64,000 nucleotides of DNA from Eunapius fragilis (GCA_963681505.1 OY811975.1:6873490-6937489); one strand, 5' to 3'. Positions 21,313-33,087 are shown, counted from the first letter of the stretch. The notes: generated by a model not told the origin, from the letters alone. Program-made: numbers and translations.

Positions 21313-21983
21313 TCAATGCTGAAGGTAAGGTCCGTAGCGATCTGGAACTCGGTGTTCCCTGGATGGGTATCTTCGTTCAGTATCGGGTGCAGGTACCTCT
21401 GGAGCAGGTAATACTTCGAGTTCATTTTCATCCGCGTCATAATCTAGCAGTTCTGGTGCGGGGGTAGCTGCAGTAGTGGACGAAACATCCTTTGTGTCGT
21501 TCGGTTCTCGAGAAGATGGAGGGCTGTGATCTGGCTGAGAGTTTTCTCCACCTAGATATGGTTTTAACCTGTCGAAATGAACACATTGGTAACCTCTTTG
21601 ACCCTTAATCCTATAGACACAATCCCCCAATCTCTCCTTCACTGTAAATGGGCCCTTCCATGGTAAATGCAGCTAGCTTCTTAGAACGCCCCCGAGGAAT
21701 CGCTGGAGAAAACAACCACACTGTGTCACCAGGGCGAAATGGTTTTCCGTGAGCCTTCTCATCATACAGAGCCTTCTGCCTTCTATGTTCCGCTTTATAT
21801 TGCTCTCTTACCAATGGCACTCTGAAGACTCATCTTCAATTGTAATGCATAATCAGAGACTAGTTTTGCTTCCGTTGGGTTTGACCCATTCATTAGATCA
21901 ACGAGCAGTTTGGCCTCACGCCCAAACATGAGAAAGAAGTGGCTGAACCCTGTGGAAGAGTGTACACTGGAGTTATAGGCCAT
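21313..21983 (-). pseudogene. Gypsy-3 integrase C-terminal part and Pol tail
   Basis: Continues the integrase after the nested element: CMAYNSSVHSSTGFSHFFLMFGREA, the basic region KALYDEKAHGKPFRPGDTVWL, a GPY-like stretch (MEGPIYSEG in a shifted frame), VHFDRLKPYLGG, and the acidic tail ending RRYPSREHRVPDRYGP before the polypurine tract. At least two frame changes. Joined across the 22018-24522 insertion, it follows NHPDD directly. Confidence 0.85.
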
Positions 21984-22017
21984 ACATACCTTTCGAACGT
22001 AGTGTTCCCAATCATCG

Positions 22018-24522
22018 TAGGTACTTTCACATCATATCATGTAACGTACTTCCGCATATCCAAATATCTGCAGTAAAAATTGTGACTGGTTTATACGAAG
22101 GTTAAGAGAGGTAGGTATTTTTGAAAATCTAGTTCTCGATAGTTTAAAGACGATAATACTTCAAATTTGCCTGGATCATGAAGCTTTGAGCGCTCTTTCA
22201 CGCAGTATTGTATCTAACATCGTACGCAATATCTAAATTAAGGATGTACTGCTTTTTAATTAGAGTAAAAAGTCAACGTTGTTTATTGTACTCTTCCAAT
22301 GACGGGTCCTCTTCACAAATGTCAAAAAACGTTGCAGGCAAGCAATTTCTATCTACCTTGTAACTTTTAGGACGATCTGGCTATGCGCAATCGCTCATTT
22401 TCAGCTCGCCGTTGAATGTGTCACAGCTACGTCATTGCTTGTCGTATTAAAACAGAATTTGGTTTTCATAGAAAGGAATCAATACTCTGTTAGGAGATGT
22501 AGAAATTGGATTTATAATACACTTCTTTGTAGAATTATGTAATCCAATCAACCTTCGAGTCACATAAATACGCCCTTTTTTGAGGGTGTATACTCGGGTC
22601 CTATGTATAAACACATTGCATCGTTGTATTGATCTATGAGCGCTATTATATGCAACTTTCAGAATTTTTGGACTGTGCGCAATAATTTATTTTCGCCACA
22701 GACCAAGTTTATAGGATTGTGGGAGATGCGTTAACCATGCATGCAAAGACCGTTTTTTAAAAATCAACCTAAAACTAACAATATTGATACCATGAGAAAT
22801 AAAAAAATGTATGATATATCTATCAGAAAATGCATATACTCTTGTCTTCTTAATAATGTTTCTATTGAAACTGCTGCAAACAGTAATAGAAATGGCAGTT
22901 AAAGAAATGACTGGAGATTGCGTACAAAGCCTTCCAAGTGTGGCTACAATCAGTCGTATGGCCTATGAGATGGGTGTGTTAAGTGACATCCAGTCTGGAG
23001 AACTCTTAGTTACACAAGATAACATAACATTAGCATGGGATGCAACATGTATTGATGGTTCACATATCAATGAGGTACATATATGTGCCCCTGGAGGAAA
23101 AGCTAATGTGTTGCAAATAAATGGTGGAAAAACGGATGATTATTGTATACCCACATTGCCAATTCGATAAATGATGCTGTTATGGCATATTCAGCCTGCG
23201 TTAATTTAGATGTAGTTTCAAAAATTAGCTCATAATCATTTACAATGTACTATGAGTGATAGGGTTAGTGTCAATCACTGTGTATGGTTAAAACTAGAAG
23301 AACTGTTTCAGCACTCACTTTTAGAGTTAAAATGTAATGTGCATCCACTGGATGGTATATCAAATAAGATTAGAAGTACATTAAACGTATATGACAATGA
23401 CAATGGGATACAAAGTTGCACATTTGGCAGTGATTGTGCAGTGGCTTTAAGTACTTTTTGCATTGTGAAAATGTTAAGCCATGCAGGGACTGTTATTTGA
23501 TATGTAGGAAATCGATTCAATGTTTTATTTTGGCTGGAAATTTTTTTAAGATCAAAGATAGATTACTGTACTATCTGCAAAATATGTGTTACTGCAAAAA
23601 CAGTTTGAAGACTAGCTTAATTAATGATTTGCAGAATAAATCGATAATTCAGCTAAGAGTACTAGGATTGATTGGAAAATTCATAACTGGGCCTTGGATG
23701 AAGATCCTTTACAGTAATAGCGAATGTAAGGCAAACCTTGAAATGGTTCCCATGATTAAGATGTGCACAATAACATTGCAAGACCTGATACAGAAACCAA
23801 CTTTCTTTCTAACTGCAATATCAAATGTCTTTGGAGAGAAGCTAAGTGAAGAGGATGAGACTCTACTGTGTTTGCAAGCACAATTATCCAGTGATGAGGA
23901 ATCCCAATTTAATGAAGTTATGAGCTTGGCTGTAAGAAGCCCTCTAGAAGTTCTTTGAGCATCAGCTGGAACCATACCTGCATGGTTCTCTCAATAACCC
24001 ATCAAATGATAGGCTAGCAATTAAGAAGTCAAGCCGCTCCAGTGCATAATATGCTGTCTGAACGTACCCCAGTGTCTTTCTTATCATTAATTACCTGGGG
24101 CAATCTGATCTTTAATTTATTTGAAACATTCAAACGGACGTCAAGAAATTTAGCCTAATGCATAATACATGTACATCGATAAATACACGTTACAATTTCA
24201 CTAAGAAAATAGTATTTCTTCCTTAAATTACTTGTGTAGATCTACAACATGGCATTCTTCATATCAAATTTGGAATCGAAATGTTGAAAGACAAAAATCT
24301 TATGACCGTTTGAATATAGGCATTACCGCGATCACAGTTTTTATAATATCTCCGCATCACTCACCATACATTGTTTTATCGGTACTTAAAGGCCCGTTTC
24401 TCCGGTTAGGATTAAGCTACAAAAAAGATAAAAACTGTTTTGAAAACCATTCAATATGGTCTTTAAACTGATGCATTTAGTTATGCATGAATGTTTGTTT
24501 GAAACTTTTTGGTAAAGTACCT
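22018..24522 (+). mobile_element. 2.5-kb DNA transposon nested in Gypsy-3 integrase
   Basis: The host integrase frame is split cleanly. AATCATCG occurs on both sides (22010-22017 and 24523-24530), an 8-bp target duplication. The ends share a short inverted repeat, AGGTACTTT (22019-22027; AAAGTACCT at 24514-24522). Removing the insert and one duplication restores the host order. Eight-base duplications are usual for hAT, P and Zisupton-type elements; the superfamily was not fixed. It carries a plus-strand transposase-like pseudogene. Confidence 0.85.
22811..24110 (+). pseudogene. Transposase-like protein remnant in the nested element
   Basis: The frames share features with an uncharacterised transposase family common in invertebrates: LPSVATISRMAYEMGVLSDIQ and LAWDATCIDGSHINEVHI (22811-23170), then LGLIGKFITGPWMKILYSNSEC, PTFFLTAISNVFGEKL and LCLQAQLSSDEESQF (23434-23958). 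A +1 shift then leads to FEHQLEPYLHGSLNNP and NMLSERTPVSFL by about 24090. Stops and frame changes separate every block. The WDAT Asp could be catalytic, but I cannot place the full DDE/D triad. Probably non-functional. Confidence 0.55.
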
Positions 24523-24946
24523 AATCATCGGGATGGTTTCTGGTTGTAGTTGCTAACATGTCAAGGAGTGTCCTATTGAATCGTTCCACCATGCCGTTCC
24601 CTTGGGGATGATAAGGTGTGGTACGAGTCTTTTTAATCCCTAACATTTTACATATTTCTGCTATCAAGTTAGACTCAAACTGCCTTCCTTGGTCGGAATG
24701 AAGCTGCTCGGGGGGAGAGAAACGGCAAAACATCTCATCTATAAGTTTTCGAGACACTGTCTGGGCTTCTTGATTCTTTATTGGATACACTTCCACCCAT
24801 CTAGTAAAGTGATCAGCTGCCACCAACACATACTTACAACCATCCTGAGTCGCTGGTAGTGGTCCCATAATGTCCACGCTGAAAATCTGCATAGGATAAC
24901 CAGCTGGAACGGTATGCAGCTGTGCCTTTCTTTTCGGGACCGTCAT
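24521..24946 (-). pseudogene. Gypsy-3 integrase catalytic core (interrupted)
   Basis: Contains FSVDIMGPLPATQDG (first Asp), EQLHSDQGRQFESN (second Asp) and TTPYHPQGNGMVERFNRTLLDML (Glu), so the DDE residues remain. The frame stops just after NHPDD, where the 2.5-kb element is inserted. Upstream it passes into the HHCC region only through a frame break near 24950. Confidence 0.9.
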
Positions 24947-24968
24947 TTTCCTAGTCTACACCATGTTC

Positions 24969-25502
24969 TTACCACTTCCGTACACATGTACATCCTGGCC
25001 AATAGAACCGTTCCTTAAGTTGAGACAACACTTTCTCTTCACCCAGGTGACCAGAAACTGCACCCTCGTGTAGATCTCTGATGACATCTGTTTGTACCTT
25101 AGAGGGTAAGACGAGTTGTAACCTGTCCACTTTTCCGTCTGAAAATCGTTGCCAGAGTGCGTCATGGTTGATCACAAGCATACCCCACTGCTGCAGTAGG
25201 GTGCGGCTTTCCCATCTCCAGGCCTGAGATATATCGCGGTCTGGACGTTCACCTATCACGATTGCTTGAAACACGGGACCAATGGTTTCATCTTCCATCT
25301 GCAAATGATGTAGTTCACCTAAATTGTCTGGTAGAGGAAGAGAGGGCGTGAAAACATCGACCACCATGTTTACCTGAGGATTTAATTTTTTTCCACACAA
25401 ATCACCGCGCCCACACTGTGTGCACGGGAGTCTTGTCAGTGCATCAGCATTTCGGTGTTTGGTGCCTTTGCGGTGGTTGATGATAAAATCATATTCTTGC
25501 AA
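24969..25502 (-). pseudogene. Gypsy-3 RNase H end and integrase zinc-finger region
   Basis: Begins with the RNase H C-terminal motif YDFIINHRKGTKHRNADALTRLPC, passes through the spacer, and ends in the integrase HHCC domain's first half (LHEGAVSGHLGEEKVLSQLKERFYWPG). The paired cysteines follow in another frame. Confidence 0.88.
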
Positions 25503-26539
25503 TTTTTCCAGCCATCTCGCCAGCTGACCCTCGGGCTCCTTGAAGTTCTGTAACCATACTAACGATCCGTGGTCGGTACGCAGTGTAAACTGCCGACCCA
25601 GTAAGTATGCTCTAAAATGCTGGCTATTAAAACTCTATACTACAGCTAATAGCTCCTTGCGGGTAACGCAATACTTCAATCGATCTGCTCTTGTCTCGAC
25701 AGTGATCGGCTACCACATGCAATAACATGCTCAGTTCCATCGTCGTAAACCTGAGATAGAACTGCTCCAATTCCAACATCGCTCTAAGACAAACGGTTTC
25801 GTGTAGTCCGGGTAGACTAGAATAGGAGCAGTAATCAAACAGTTACGCAGTTCCTCAAATGCTTGTTGGCAAGACGGAGACCAGCAAAACGGAACGTTTT
25901 TCGCTGAAGCGGTTTGCATATGGACGCGAAGCCACTGACAAAACGTCTGTAATAATTGGCCAAGCCTAAAAACTGCAACAATTCGCGCTTTCACGAAGGA
26001 ATTGGCCAGTTACGAATAACAGCGGTTTGTCAGGGCCAGTGGAAATCCCTTCCTCCGAGATTACGTGCCCCAAATATTTAACTTCCTTTCTTAACAGGTT
26101 ACACTTCGATGGCTTTAGTTTGAGCCCAGCTTCTTTCAGTCTTTTCAAAACACATACAAGATTATGTATGTGATCCATAAATGTTTGGTCCCACCACTAC
26201 AATAAAGGCCGTCTTCGCTCGATCCTGTTCTACCATTTCGACTTGCCAGTAGCCTGTTTTCAGGTCCAATGTCGAAAACAGCTTGGAACCAGCCAGAGTA
26301 TTTAAAGTGTCGTCAATTCGGGGAAGGGGATATGCATCCTTCCGTGTGACGGAATTAACTTTTCGAAAATCGATACAGAATCGAACAGACCCATCCTTCT
26401 TCTTTGCTAGAACTATTGGAGATGACCGGGGACTATCGGATGGCTGAATCACCCCTTTGTACAGCATGTCGTGTAACATCTTCCGGACCTCCTCTTTCCG
26501 AGCTTGTGGGCGAGTGGCAATGAACAGGAGGAGGGTCAC
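25503..26539 (-). pseudogene. Gypsy-3 reverse transcriptase with the YLDD region deleted
   Basis: 26539-26206 encodes SSPIVLAKKKDGSVRFCIDFRKVNSVTRKDAYPLPRI and TLDLKTGYWQVEM up to RAKTAF. The next recognisable residues are the IVVVG that normally follow the YLDD box, then HNLVCVLKRLKEAGLKLKPSKCNLL (26178-25966). About 60-70 residues, including MPFG and YLDD, are absent. 25994-25503 continues into the connection and RNase H in shifted frames. The catalytic loss makes it a dead RT. Confidence 0.85.
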
Positions 26540-27607
26540 CTGTGTCTATTTTGTGTTTTGTGAGCGAGGTTCGACCCATGTCACTCTCGTGGAGGGAAAA
26601 AATTCTAGTAACACGGCAAATAGTACTTCTTTTTCTGCAGATGAAATGTGTTCTTCAACCTTTTGCACCATGTTCCACAAAATGCTTCTGTCGTCTGGAG
26701 ACAGTTCTAAACCAGCAGAGACCGCTGAAACACTAGCAGGTTGTAAACACGGTTCAACAGACTCCAGTGTTGCTATAGTTTCACCTTTCTTTAAGATAAC
26801 TGGGGAATCACGAGGATTCAATAAGCGAATAGGTAGTGACTGCGATGGATCACTGACGTGTACAATCGCATGAGCTACCATTACCCCGTGTCTGCTCACA
26901 ATGTCACCTTCCACCCATCCATGTGCCCCCGCTAACCGTACCCTTAGGCGTTACCATGATTTCCATTTCACTAAGAGCAGGTATCGTTATCACACTACCT
27001 ACTGTAAGTTGGATGGAGCCAGCACAATTCTGTGAGGAGGTAATGCCAAGTGAGTGTGACAATCCTTCGGGAGGAGGGTAAGGAGCTTTCTTCCACAGAC
27101 AATGATACCCCCCCCCCCCCCCATTAGCTTCGAGAAAGTCTAGTCCTAGGATTGCATCCACCAAAATACCGTCAACAACAACAAATGTAACGTCAAACCG
27201 CTTCCAATCCAAATGTAGTGAAACACGGGCACAGCTCCTCACCGATAGGGTATCACCACTGACACCAGTTAGCTTCGGTCCAGCCCACTTCTGCAATATC
27301 CGCTGAGACCCTCCTTTTTCAAGTTGTATCCAGATGTTTTTATGCAACAGCGAAACGCAGCACCTGTGTCGATTAGACACTCAACAGAAATTTCATTAAT
27401 CAACACATTTACGCGGAAAATCATGCATGAAGAATTTAATGACGTGTATGTATGCACCATGGGTTCGCTTTTTTGGGCCTTCACTGGTTCTGATTCTCCC
27501 TCTCGTGGAAGGCCCTTTCCACGGAGGGACGGAAGTTTCCCTGCTGCTCTGCTGTTGAATTTGGACATATTCGAGCCGGGTGACCCTGCTGTCGGCAATT
27601 CCAACAC
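26540..27607 (-). pseudogene. Gypsy-3 protease and linker
   Basis: A retropepsin motif VECLIDTGAAF lies near 27365-27400. The frame then shifts into KNIWIQLEKGG and VVDGILVDAILGLDFLEANGG (flap-side and hydrophobic motifs). The linker 26914-26546 (HAIVHVSDPSQSLPIRLLNP, ETIATLESVEP) corresponds to the region between protease and RT in related elements. A C/G-rich run near 27108-27121 sits at a frame break. Confidence 0.75.
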
Positions 27608-28340
27608 ACAATAGGCCCACGCCTCCTGCCCGACTGTTTGGCTGGCTTACCTCTGGAATTGTTATCACTTCCTAGTGATACCTCTAACCTTAGAAGTTGT
27701 TCACTTAGTTTTGCCAATGTCCTCCGAAGTTCTTCACCTGTACCTGCCACCGTTCTCTGGGCCAACGCCTCACCGCCCAGGTCCCCGGCCCCGCCGACTG
27801 CTGAGGAGCAACAGAATCAACACAGCGGTAAGCCGACCTACCAGGGGCACTTAGGTATGACTTGAGCTCTATCGTAGCTGCGACTGCTTCTTCAACACTG
27901 TTCGGTCGTTTCTGTTTTACCCCAAAACCCACCTGGGGGTTCTCTATTTGTGACAAAAACTGGTTCAGGGCCAGGCACTCTCTAGCCTTGTCTTCCAGGT
28001 CGGGGTAGGCCCTGTCGGACAGTGTCCGCAGAGCATCCCCAAAGGAAGCCCAGTCTTCATTGGCCCGTTTCGTTCTTGTCTGAAGTTCTGCGACGTAGAG
28101 CTCTCGCCTACTTTCAGGGGCAAAACGTTTTTGCAAAGCCTTTATGCACTTACCATAACTGCTTCGGGCGCTCTCCGGTAAATTCATGAAGGCTGTCTGT
28201 GCCTTCCCCGTTAGTCGCACGTGGAGCCATTTGAGTTTATCCTTGTCCTCAGTTCACCCACGCCACACTTTCGAAGTGTGTGACCCATTCCTTCCAGTCT
28301 CCAGCAGGGTCGCCATTAAAGGGCTCAGGGAAGAGAGCAG
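27608..28340 (-). pseudogene. Gypsy-3 Gag
   Basis: The Gag core (28220-27850: LTGKAQTAFMNLPESARSS, ALQKRFAPESRRELY, FGDALRTLSDRAYPDLEDK) is followed by the zinc knuckle CWNCRQQGHPARIC near 27600-27620. Upstream, GDWKEWVTHFESVAW (about 28250-28310) continues in another frame towards the primer site. Multiple frame breaks. Confidence 0.85.
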
Positions 28341-28354
28341 GTCTAGTATTCGAT

Positions 28355-28372
28355 ACCCTGCCGACTACGCCA
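28355..28372 (-). promoter_or_regulatory. Gypsy-3 primer-binding site (tRNA-Ser)
   Basis: On the minus strand TGGCGTAGTCGGCAGGGT, one base after the LTR remnant, matches the 3' end of tRNA-Ser(AGA) as I recall it with one mismatch. Gypsy-4 has the same site at 51278-51295. Confidence 0.8.
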
Positions 28373-28373
28373 A

Positions 28374-28431
28374 TGTGACATGTGACCCTAAGATTAATGC
28401 GGCAATAGCACTGTATACACATAAGGCGCCA
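28374..28431 (-). repeat. Gypsy-3 5' LTR remnant (truncated)
   Basis: Matches the end of the 21091-21299 LTR up to GTATA.ACACATA, then diverges abruptly. Confidence 0.75.
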
Positions 28432-28738
28432 CCTTCATATGCAGTAAGGACTTCGCCACCCGACAGTGCTAATTTCAAGCAATAATATCTTGGCGAATAC
28501 GTGCCACACTGCCAAAGACTCACGAGGTCTTAACGAGTGCGGTCAACGGTGCTTATGTTTTCTAAAAATTGCTCTTATATTTTTCGACAGGAAACGCCGT
28601 GAGCAAAGTAAAGGGTTTGATCTTGCGTTTCAAGTAGCCTTTACGTTGCTACGCGGCTTCGACTGTCCATTATAGTCGGTTGAAATATAACGCCATTTTG
28701 GGTTTTCTAATGACGCGCCTCCTGTGGATATGATGATG
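28432..28738. other. No gene recognised
   Basis: Sequence between the truncated Gypsy-3 LTR and repeat X copy 1. Nothing identified. Confidence 0.4.
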
Positions 28739-30126
28739 ACAAGTAATAAAAACATTCTCTACACGAGAAGGTTGGTGGTATATAGGAATCAAAGGTGAGA
28801 TGGTGGTGTAAAAAGCAAGGGAACAAGGCTTTTGATTGAAAAGGAAACATGAAATAGACCTATATTAGCCGCATGTTGTCATATTTTAATGTGCGTGCTA
28901 ATATAGGTCTATTTCATTTTTCCTTTTCAATCAAAAGCCTTGTTCCCTTGCTTTTTACACCACCATCTCACCTTTTATTCCTATATACCACCAACCTTCT
29001 CGTGTAGAGAATGTTTTTATTACTTGTTTCCTAAATTTTTCTGGTGCATTTGGTATTGTACTTAGTTCTTGAAACGCATAGAATAAGGTAGCATAAACGT
29101 CAACTTGCGCGATCATGACAGGTTTATATTAGAATATGCAATTCTGTTGAGGTGTGTACCAAATATTACACTAGTCCCCAGACTATCTCCATTGAGGAGC
29201 AAAAGGTTAAAAACGAAGCCATATAATACAAAGAATAAATGCACTCTAAGTAAACTGATCTCACGCTATAATCAGATAAACCATGCACCACAATACATGA
29301 CCAAATTGACGTAAGCAACTTTGGCGTTATACACACATTTCAAACAGCGCATATTACTGTAAAACGGAGAGACGCAGTATCTCTACCGCTGTAACTAAAC
29401 TATTCCTTCCATTTTAGCGATATACCATATGCATGCTTATAATTTATCGATCCAACATTTATCGATGCCGTATAAACGTACCTTTGGGTGGTCGTTTTGT
29501 TGTTCCTTTCGGTACCGCGCTTGACATACGCACGTTTGACAGATCTGGCAGCATCTGGATCTTTCCACTTTTATATGCTCGAGTGGAATCAGAATTGTCC
29601 TCATGAGATTATATGGTAAAACCATCGAATTTGATAACACTGGTTATATTATACTGGTGCGTCATGAACATTGTGATAGCTGATGTAATGTGCTATTTGT
29701 AGATCAACACCAAATAAGGTACTACTCGCTTCAGCCAATTGCCTGATCGGTTAGGCGTCTAACAGATACCTGAAGATAACATGCGGACACATCCTGAAGC
29801 GATTGGTACACATGGCGTGCTTTACAAACGTTCCTGTCGTGAGTTATACTCTCCGGAAGGAAGAAGAAGAAGAAGACGACGACGAAGGAGAAATTTTAGG
29901 TGGGACTGGGTACGGACGATGGGGACGAGTATTTTTGTTCTCTAAAAGTACACCGTCTTATGACATATGTATAACGCAGAACTGTTCTCCTTTTTGATAT
30001 TGCTCGATTGCCACTAAAAGCGAAGTGACCCGACTCTTGGCTGTCCCGCTAGACGCGAGAGACTTTTTTAATGACATTCATGATACTGCAGGATTCCTAT
30101 ATGGAACCTACTCGCGTAGGTTCCGA
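28739..30126 (-). mobile_element. Composite repeat X, copy 1
   Basis: About 1.39 kb, inverted relative to copies 2 and 3. One end is a ~289-bp near-perfect palindrome (28739-29027, starting ACAAGTAATAAAAACATTCTC and ending in its reverse complement). The other is a 22-bp hairpin, GGAACCTAC-TCGC-GTAGGTTCC (30103-30124). Copies 2 (39566-51947, interrupted) and 3 (52902-54289) have the same parts in the same order and end at the same points. Read hairpin-first, each copy begins TCGGAA after an A. No transposase was recognised; probably a non-autonomous mobile element. Confidence 0.75.
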
Positions 30127-31099
30127 TAACAGAATTGTATGTATTCTTTTATTAGGCGGTGTTATTGCAACTGACATGTATGATGTAATGTTAAGGTAAT
30201 GGTCTTGCAAAATGTTTTTAAGCCAAGCAGTAGTATATCTGATTCCAGTGTATAGGTGCGTTTTAAAGAATTGAATTTAGCATGTATGGTTCATCACCTT
30301 GCTCCCCCATTAGACCACAGTGGTATGTAGATTCCCATTCCAACATGTGCATGGTCCTCACTTGATGGCCTGACCTAGTAGGAATGAAAGGAATAGCTCA
30401 CAAGAATTACATTAATGCTGTCTGAATGCTCCCTCGTGCTATAGCATGCTTTTGGTTGTGTTTGAGTTGATTGTTTGCCCAAAAGGGGGCAGGCAACAAC
30501 CATCCAGTCGGGTTACATAGGGTGCTGACCCCTTGCCCTGAGTCTGACTGGAACCAAGAGGTGATGCTGGTCCCTTTTACTCAGCTCACCCCATGACACT
30601 GGTTGAGGTAAGGTGGCTAGGTCAGGGGTAGAAGCCTGAAGGGTGCCGCCTCATTGATGTATAAGCAAGAACACAGCAATACATGCTCAAGTACAGCACT
30701 GCACAGGTGGATTCGGGATGAGTATGCAATGCAGCTAGCAATTAGCTGTAAACAGCCTGCCACCATCCTTTTTCAACATGTTTGACCTGGAACCATATCA
30801 GGTGTCAATATGTTTGGGATCAGAGTGTATTAGATTGGGTTGACTAAATGGAGGTGAGGCTTTTCAGTCCCCAGACTTTAAGCTCGGGGTTTAATGGAAA
30901 TGCTGGGATGTTACCAGGCTTTAGGCTAGGGGGTGTACAGTATTACTCATTCACCAAAACATTAAACCAAGTTTAGTACCTAAACAACCACCTACATATA
31001 TATAAACATGGTACGCACACACCAAGTTTTTGCATGGTGCTTGCGTTGTGTACTGTACTGTCATACAGTGAATGGCATTTGGAGAATTTCAGCAGAATT
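30127..31099. other. Intergenic DNA, no gene recognised
   Basis: Short frames only, and no structure I can assign to a family. Confidence 0.4.
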
Positions 31100-31263
31100 T
31101 ATATGAATGAAGCTCTCCTTGGAAGCATCAAACACCTTTTGCACCAGTCATGTGGCTCTAACAAAAATTTGTCAGTAAAAGTGTTTGGCTTCGTGATGCA
31201 ATTGTTACATGTTTCATCATCCCGCAGCACTTGAATGTGAATAACTTGCATGGGTGTTGGATC

Positions 31264-32740
31264 TGTCACGCCTAATTTTGTCCTACCCGGAAATGGTCCG
31301 GCGGACCTAATTAGGCTGCCTGAAATTGTCCGGCGGACCAAATCAAGCTGCCTGAAATGGTCCGCCGGACCATTTCAGGCTGCCCTAAATGGTCCCACTA
31401 TGCCTGTTTTGGTCCTTTGGACAGATCACTTTAGGCAGCTTGTTTTTGTCTGAGATAAAAGTACAAAATAAACAGCATAATATAAGTATCACATAAACAT
31501 AACATGAGACTTGTGGGTATTTTATAGCATCTTAAGGTGTGCACCATTCACACGCTTGATACAGTCAGAAGAATTTGCAACAGATTACAAGGAGTAAAAT
31601 CCTTTGCTGAATTTTGCAGTTATAATGTATGGCCCAACCCACTTGGGGTCCAATTTCCCTCCCTTCCTCTTTTTCCGAAGAAAATCCTTTTTAACCACCG
31701 TAGCACCAATTTCAAACTATGAGACTCTAGCGTGTTTGGCATCATATTGCTGCTTTTGCTTAGCCTAGGAGCAAAAGTGTACATAATGCCACAGTATAAT
31801 ATGTATACTTTATACCTGTGCAATAAGGATATTGTACTTCACATTCTTCAGAATCCTTTGTCTTTGTATGGACACATGTTCCATGTGGTTGGCTGTGTTT
31901 GGTACCTTTGCTGAACTAAAAAGTATTAAGTACAATGTAAATTAAAAAATAAAACAAAATCAAGCTTTGGAAAAAAACTTAATAGTTCACAAATAGATTC
32001 CAGGTCTGCATCAATAGGTATATCCTCGCCTTTCTTCCGAACTTCACTTCAAATGGAGTGTAATTAGTTGATTCATGGGACAAAGTGTTGTATGCTGAAT
32101 CAATGAATTGATCCCAAATCACCTTATGTCCCATCACTGCTTTTGAGAGCATTCTTTGCAAAGTTTGATTGTATCGTTCTTCAAGACCATTTGACTACTC
32201 AAAAAAGATTTATGTGGAACTTTAAACTAAAATTATACACTTTGTGTACCTGTGGATGGTAAGGAGTAATTAGGCAGTGTCATATCCCCAACTGTTTCAT
32301 CATTGCATTGTTCAGTTTGTTCCATGCTTATCAACGATGACCAATGAGTGGATAAGAATCTTTTTGCCACCAAGAGCACGTAGTTACATGCTGCACGTAC
32401 CTTAGTCCTTCCATTCATTTTTCTTTTAGTCCACGATTCGCCATTCTTTAAGAAAATCTTTTCCACCTTTCCTCTGATTGATCGTTTCTTGTTCGCATCG
32501 CATCCTTCAGGGTACTTTCCATTGACCTTGTAACTGTAGGCCAGTTCAATTAAGAGTGTCACCTTCGTCTGTCCCTGATTCTGACGACACTTTCCAAAGG
32601 AAAAAACTACATGGGACCAAAAAATGCCAGGTGGGACAAAATTGAGCACCTAAAATTGTCCGGCCGGACAATTTCAGGCAGCCTTTTTTGGTCGGATCCG
32701 GCTGGACCGAAATTAGACGCGGACCAAATCGTGCGTGACA
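31264..32740 (-). mobile_element. G1: deleted Ginger-like integrase transposon
   Basis: Ends TGTCACGC...GCGTGACA, flanked by GATC on both sides (31260-31263, 32741-32744). The sister segment at about 20683 has one GATC and no insert. TGT-N-R ends with 4-bp duplications fit the described Ginger group. The subterminal regions are filled with GGTCCG(C/G)CGGACC-type palindromes (31290-31430, 32650-32725). Coding remnants of an integrase run on the minus strand, but the catalytic core and the Ulp1/PHD part are missing. Confidence 0.85.
31590..32580 (-). pseudogene. G1 integrase remnant (N- and C-terminal parts only)
   Basis: The N-terminal stretch near 32440-32560 (NGKYPEGCDANKKRSIRGKVEKIFLKNG, shown here as two joined blocks around YPEGC and KRSIR) matches the start of KRBA2-like/Ginger proteins. 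It is followed, after loss of the HHCC and DDE core, by HKVIWDQFIDSAYNT and STNYTPFEVKFGRKA (32161-31979). Further on, KQKQQYDAKHARVS..., PKWVGPYIITAKFSKGF near 31590-31750 is a GPY/F module. Stops and frame changes occur throughout. It cannot make a working transposase. Confidence 0.75.
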
Positions 32741-32822
32741 GATCTCAGGACTGTCTTTTTATGTGTCAATATGAAAGCTTGACAGTAGCTCTTTATGAAT
32801 TCTTGCTTGTTTAGATGGCCTG

Positions 32823-33075
32823 TGTAGTGGACGAGTTACATCATGTCATAATGATGTCATACTGCTGGAGCAGGGGCGCGGTACCTAGTCCTCCGTATAT
32901 AAAGACGTAAATATCTGAAGTGAGCAGTTCCTTACGGAGTCGTACACGGATACCAGCTGGACTGGCGTTAGGCTGTTGTATGGTTTATGTATCGTGTTTG
33001 TGAGTGTGTATTGCTATTGTGTGTTTGCTATCTCTGTGCACGATGGTCAGCGCCGCGCGTGCTACGGTTACTACA
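32823..33075 (+). repeat. Gypsy-2 5' LTR
   Basis: 253 bp, with a TATA box CGTATATAAAGACG near 32897-32910. Nearly identical to 36229-36482. Confidence 0.93.
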
Positions 33076-33076
33076 T

Positions 33077-33087
33077 TGGCGACGAGG
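33077..33087 (+). promoter_or_regulatory. Gypsy-2 primer-binding site (tRNA-Ser)
   Basis: TGGCGACGAGG starts two bases after the LTR and is complementary to the tRNA-Ser(GCT) acceptor end as I recall it. The miniature LTR element at 47378-48343 uses the same 11-base core. Confidence 0.7.

Larger units (their letters stand above)
21091..28431 (-). mobile_element. Gypsy-3: decayed Ty3/gypsy element with nested DNA transposon
   Basis: Minus-strand element. The 3' LTR is 21091-21299 (TGTAATACG...GTCACA) preceded by the polypurine GAAAGGAGGGAGTGG. The 5' LTR survives only as about 58 bp (28374-28431) before unrelated sequence, so the 5' end is truncated. The primer site at 28355-28372 matches tRNA-Ser(AGA). 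Gag, protease, RT, RNase H and integrase pieces occur in the right order but in many frames, and the RT catalytic box is deleted. A 2.5-kb element interrupts the integrase at 22018-24522. It is related to Gypsy-4, judging from primer type, gag and integrase similarity. Confidence 0.9.

Noticed and set aside
29803-29997. Acidic frame with a Glu/Asp run
   Set aside because: The run is a trinucleotide repeat (GAA/GAC) in X copy 1, and the frame differs from that of copies 2 and 3.
28739-30126. Repeat X as a Helitron
   Set aside because: The TC start after A is suggestive, but there is no CTRR end, the hairpin is at the opposite terminus, and no Rep/helicase relative is present.
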